Below, in pieces: positions 45,619-47,460 of a DNA stretch of 47,460 nt. The DNA is from Planctomycetaceae bacterium (GTDB lineage Bacteria; Planctomycetota; Planctomycetia; Planctomycetales; Planctomycetaceae): the NCBI GenBank assembly GCA_028284485.1, contig JANQRQ010000105.1:1-47460 (forward strand), written 5' to 3'. Position 1 is the first letter of the stretch. Each line of letters opens with the position of its first letter. The notes under the pieces were generated by a model. It was not told the DNA's origin, did not search any database, and was given only the letters and a program-made list of their open reading frames with translations. The position numbers and the translations under genes are program-made.

Positions 45619-46326
45619 TCAGTTGATGCCAAGTTGGGCATCAGCATCGCGGATCAATTCGTAAACGGAATCACTACTATCGGCAGAACGTAGGCTTTCC
45701 AGAAGCCCCGGAACTTGGATCAATCGTCCAAGTCGCGCGAGTACAAGCAAATGCGTGCGGGAATCGCGGCACAGGACCAGGAAAAATAAATCCGACAGTT
45801 GCCGGCTCGGCGCACCGAAAGGTATGCCCGAAAAAGTTCTGCCAAAGGCTATGACCGACTGCCCGATGGCGTCTGGTAACGGATTGCGTGGGTGCGGAAT
45901 CGCGACGCCGTTTTCGTAGGCTGTCGAAAGCACTTCTTCGCGAGCGAGTACAGCACTGAGGACTTCTGCAGGATTCCAAACCTGCCACGTACGCCCCGCG
46001 ACTTCCACCAGGCATTCTAAGACAGATCTTTTCGTTCTTGCCTCCAGTGGTATTTGCACCGTTTCTGGATAAAGCAGGCTGCTCACTGGAACGCCCGAAT
46101 CAATCTCAGTCGATTTCTGCGACCGCTCGATTCCTTGCAGCTCCGGGTCGGAATACTCACGCATCTCTTGTTCTAACCAATGCGTGATTTCAGCTTGGTG
46201 AAAGACCCAGTCGCCGCCGACCTTCCTTCCCGGAATCCGTCCGCGACTGACAAGCTTTTCGATTTCGCGACGGTCTCTTCCGAGATGTTCTGCCAGTTCA
46301 CCGAGCGAATACGATTCGTGAGACAT
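45619..46326 (-). CDS. HTH - PTS EIIA (PtsN-like) fusion protein
   Basis: 235 residues from ATG 46326 (MSHESYSLGE). Residues about 5-57 are an excisionase/MerR-like helix-turn-helix: SLGELAEHLGRDRREIEKLVSRGRIPGRKVGGDWVF reads as a DNA-binding wing (positions 7-42). Residues about 85-232 are a PTS EIIA type-2 domain, with the phosphorylatable His145 in GVAIPHPR, as in PtsN. PtsN-type EIIA proteins belong to the nitrogen PTS and regulate by phosphorylation rather than carrying sugar. The fusion suggests a transcription factor switched by the phosphate relay. No EI or HPr gene is in the window. Confidence 0.87.
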   Translation of the reverse strand: MSHESYSLGELAEHLGRDRREIEKLVSRGRIPGRKVGGDWVFHQAEITHWLEQEMREYSDPELQGIERSQKSTEIDSGVPVSSLLYPETVQIPLEARTKRSVLECLVEVAGRTWQVWNPAEVLSAVLAREEVLSTAYENGVAIPHPRNPLPDAIGQSVIAFGRTFSGIPFGAPSRQLSDLFFLVLCRDSRTHLLVLARLGRLIQVPGLLESLRSADSSDSVYELIRDADAQLGIN

Positions 46327-46716
46327 TTTACGCGAGCCTGTGCACCGTGCCACGATAATTGTGTGTGGCTACTTACCCTGAACAAACCGAAATTGGCCGT
46401 GGTCGATGTTGAGTTTTACCTTACCGACCGTATTAGCTGCACTCAATTTTCGCAAGTGATGCTCGGCTTTACTCGTTGGGGCATTTGTCGGGACACTCTT
46501 AAACTGACACTGTTGATCTCGCGCCGTTAGTGCTTCCAGCAAACGCGAGAATGCGACAAAAGAGTATCCGCGACACCAAGTGCTCGGGTCGATCGGACCG
46601 AATTCCTGACGAATTCGTATCAGATTCTGTCCGACCGTGACTTACGATCGGTCACTTGCGCAGTCGTAATGCGGGAACCGAGTCGGGCGGGCGTCGATAC
46701 GAAGCAAACCGTTAGC
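46327..46716. other. Intergenic region upstream of the HTH-EIIA gene
   Basis: About 390 bases before repeat copy C, expected to hold the HTH-EIIA promoter. Short inverted repeats (GTGAC/GTCAC; GACCG/CGGTC) occur near 46636-46661. No gene is seen. Confidence 0.4.
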
Positions 46717-46820
46717 TACAGCGTATTACGCTGACTTGTGGCCGCGGCAATCGCGTTTTGTTCTACCATAGCTCGCTTCCGCGAGCCAGAATCGCCCACA
46801 AGATAACGTGAATTGCTCTA
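46717..46820 (+). mobile_element. MITE-like 104-bp element, copy C
   Basis: It begins TACAGCGTATTACGCTGACT and ends TTGCTCTA, exactly 104 bp TA to TA. It is closest to copy B over the first 49 bases. Its centre forms a perfect GCTCGC-TTCC-GCGAGC hairpin. The terminal TA, read on the minus strand with the next base, is the TAG stop of the sugar-isomerase-like gene. Confidence 0.85.
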
Positions 46821-47460
46821 AACGAGGCACAACGCGTCAAATGCCGTGCCGCAATAACGCAGGACTTCTTGATAGTCCGATTCCCATACGTCGTCTGACC
46901 ACACTTGAATATCGAAATATCGATTGTATCCGTGGTCAATAAAGGCGTTCAAAATCTCATTAAGAGGGATCTCTCCCTCGCCGGGTAAGGCACGGTCGTA
47001 TTCTGATTGTGGCGAATTGGATGCATCGCTTAACTGTACGATTCCCGTTAAGGGAACAAGTTTCTCAATGCGATTGATCAGGTCAGGTTCTCGCCACAAA
47101 TGGTAGGCGTCAAATGCCATGGTCACTGCCGGGTGGCCAATGAGGTCTAGCATTTCAAGTGTCGCATCCACACTCGAAAGGAATGTCCAGTCCCGAAAGA
47201 AGGACGGATGCATTGGCTGTACTGCCAGTTGGATTCCCGAATCGGCAGCCATTTGTGCGATTTCGCGAAGGCCCATGACAACGAGCCGCCGTGCGTGTGT
47301 CAGTGTGTGCGTCTCGCGCCCTCCACTCACAATGACGACACAGTCGGCACCTAACTGCGACGCTAATCGAATCGCGTCGCGCGCGTCTTCGACAGCCTCG
47401 TCGAACGAAAAGCCGCGCGATCCGGTAAATCCCCCGGCCCAAGACAGGGATGAAACTTCA
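46818..47460 (-). CDS. Sugar phosphate isomerase/epimerase-like TIM barrel (5' end outside window)
   Basis: The frame is open from the right edge to TAG at 46818-46820, about 213 residues. The edge begins EVSSLSWAGGFTGSRGFSFDEA. The TIM-barrel pattern of the xylose isomerase-like/AP endonuclease 2 family is clear: ARDAIRLASQLGADCVVIVSGG, LAVQPMHPSFFRDW, VTMAFDAYHLWREPDL with metal-ligand-type Asp and His, IVQLSDASN, and a Gly-Glu-Gly-Glu-Ile segment (PGEGEIPLNEIL). These enzymes isomerise or epimerise sugars and polyols with a divalent metal. Substrate unknown. An internal GTG at 47330 is not the true start. The stop codon is formed at the right end of repeat copy C. Confidence 0.88.
   Translation of the reverse strand, partial: EVSSLSWAGGFTGSRGFSFDEAVEDARDAIRLASQLGADCVVIVSGGRETHTLTHARRLVVMGLREIAQMAADSGIQLAVQPMHPSFFRDWTFLSSVDATLEMLDLIGHPAVTMAFDAYHLWREPDLINRIEKLVPLTGIVQLSDASNSPQSEYDRALPGEGEIPLNEILNAFIDHGYNRYFDIQVWSDDVWESDYQEVLRYCGTAFDALCLV

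Overview
The window looks like a chromosomal stretch from a planctomycete, probably Pirellulales or a close relative. This rests on gene content: a DUF1598-type secreted protein, an HTTM membrane protein, a LamG plus pre-peptidase-like secreted protein, a mitochondrial-type EF-G beside a second EF-G paralogue, lipid A genes, a CitG-like protein, and many single genes with weak Shine-Dalgarno sites. No rRNA, tRNA, CRISPR array, phage module or transposase gene was found.

Layout. 1-5.7 kb: the end of an EF-G paralogue, a 1335-residue protein of unknown function, and a universal stress protein. 5.8-12.7 kb: an Nramp-like membrane protein carrying a large calcium-loop-like insert, then a tight three-gene cluster with a MotA/TolQ/ExbB channel and two long ExbD-like partners. 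12.7-23.4 kb: a large secreted LamG protein, a thioredoxin-TPR protein, a small Gly/Ala-rich protein, a DUF1598/small membrane protein/HTTM operon, and a secreted esterase. 23.5-31.6 kb: a PTPS-like and CitG-like pair, a DapA-family protein, full-length EF-G, and pyruvate phosphate dikinase. 32-36.6 kb: an FHA protein, lpxD-lpxI, an AroH-type chorismate mutase, and a lipoprotein. 36.9-47.5 kb: a polytopic GT-C-like protein, a zinc metalloprotease, a PP2C phosphatase, a PIG-L deacetylase coupled to an alpha/beta hydrolase, a HAMP-only membrane protein, an HTH-EIIA fusion, and a sugar-isomerase-like TIM barrel cut by the right edge.

Two observations stand out. First, three copies of a non-coding element, each exactly 104 bp from TA to TA with imperfect terminal inverted repeats, lie at 16017, 26257 and 46717. 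They look like a MITE family, and in two copies the terminal TA plus the next element base forms the TAG stop codon of the convergent gene. Second, the ExbB-type channel cluster at 7980-12666 has two different ExbD-like partners. One keeps the membrane aspartate and one lacks it, and their C-termini seem to share a repeated small module. It could be an undescribed ion-driven envelope machine.

All functional calls come from reading motifs in the sequence; no database search was run.
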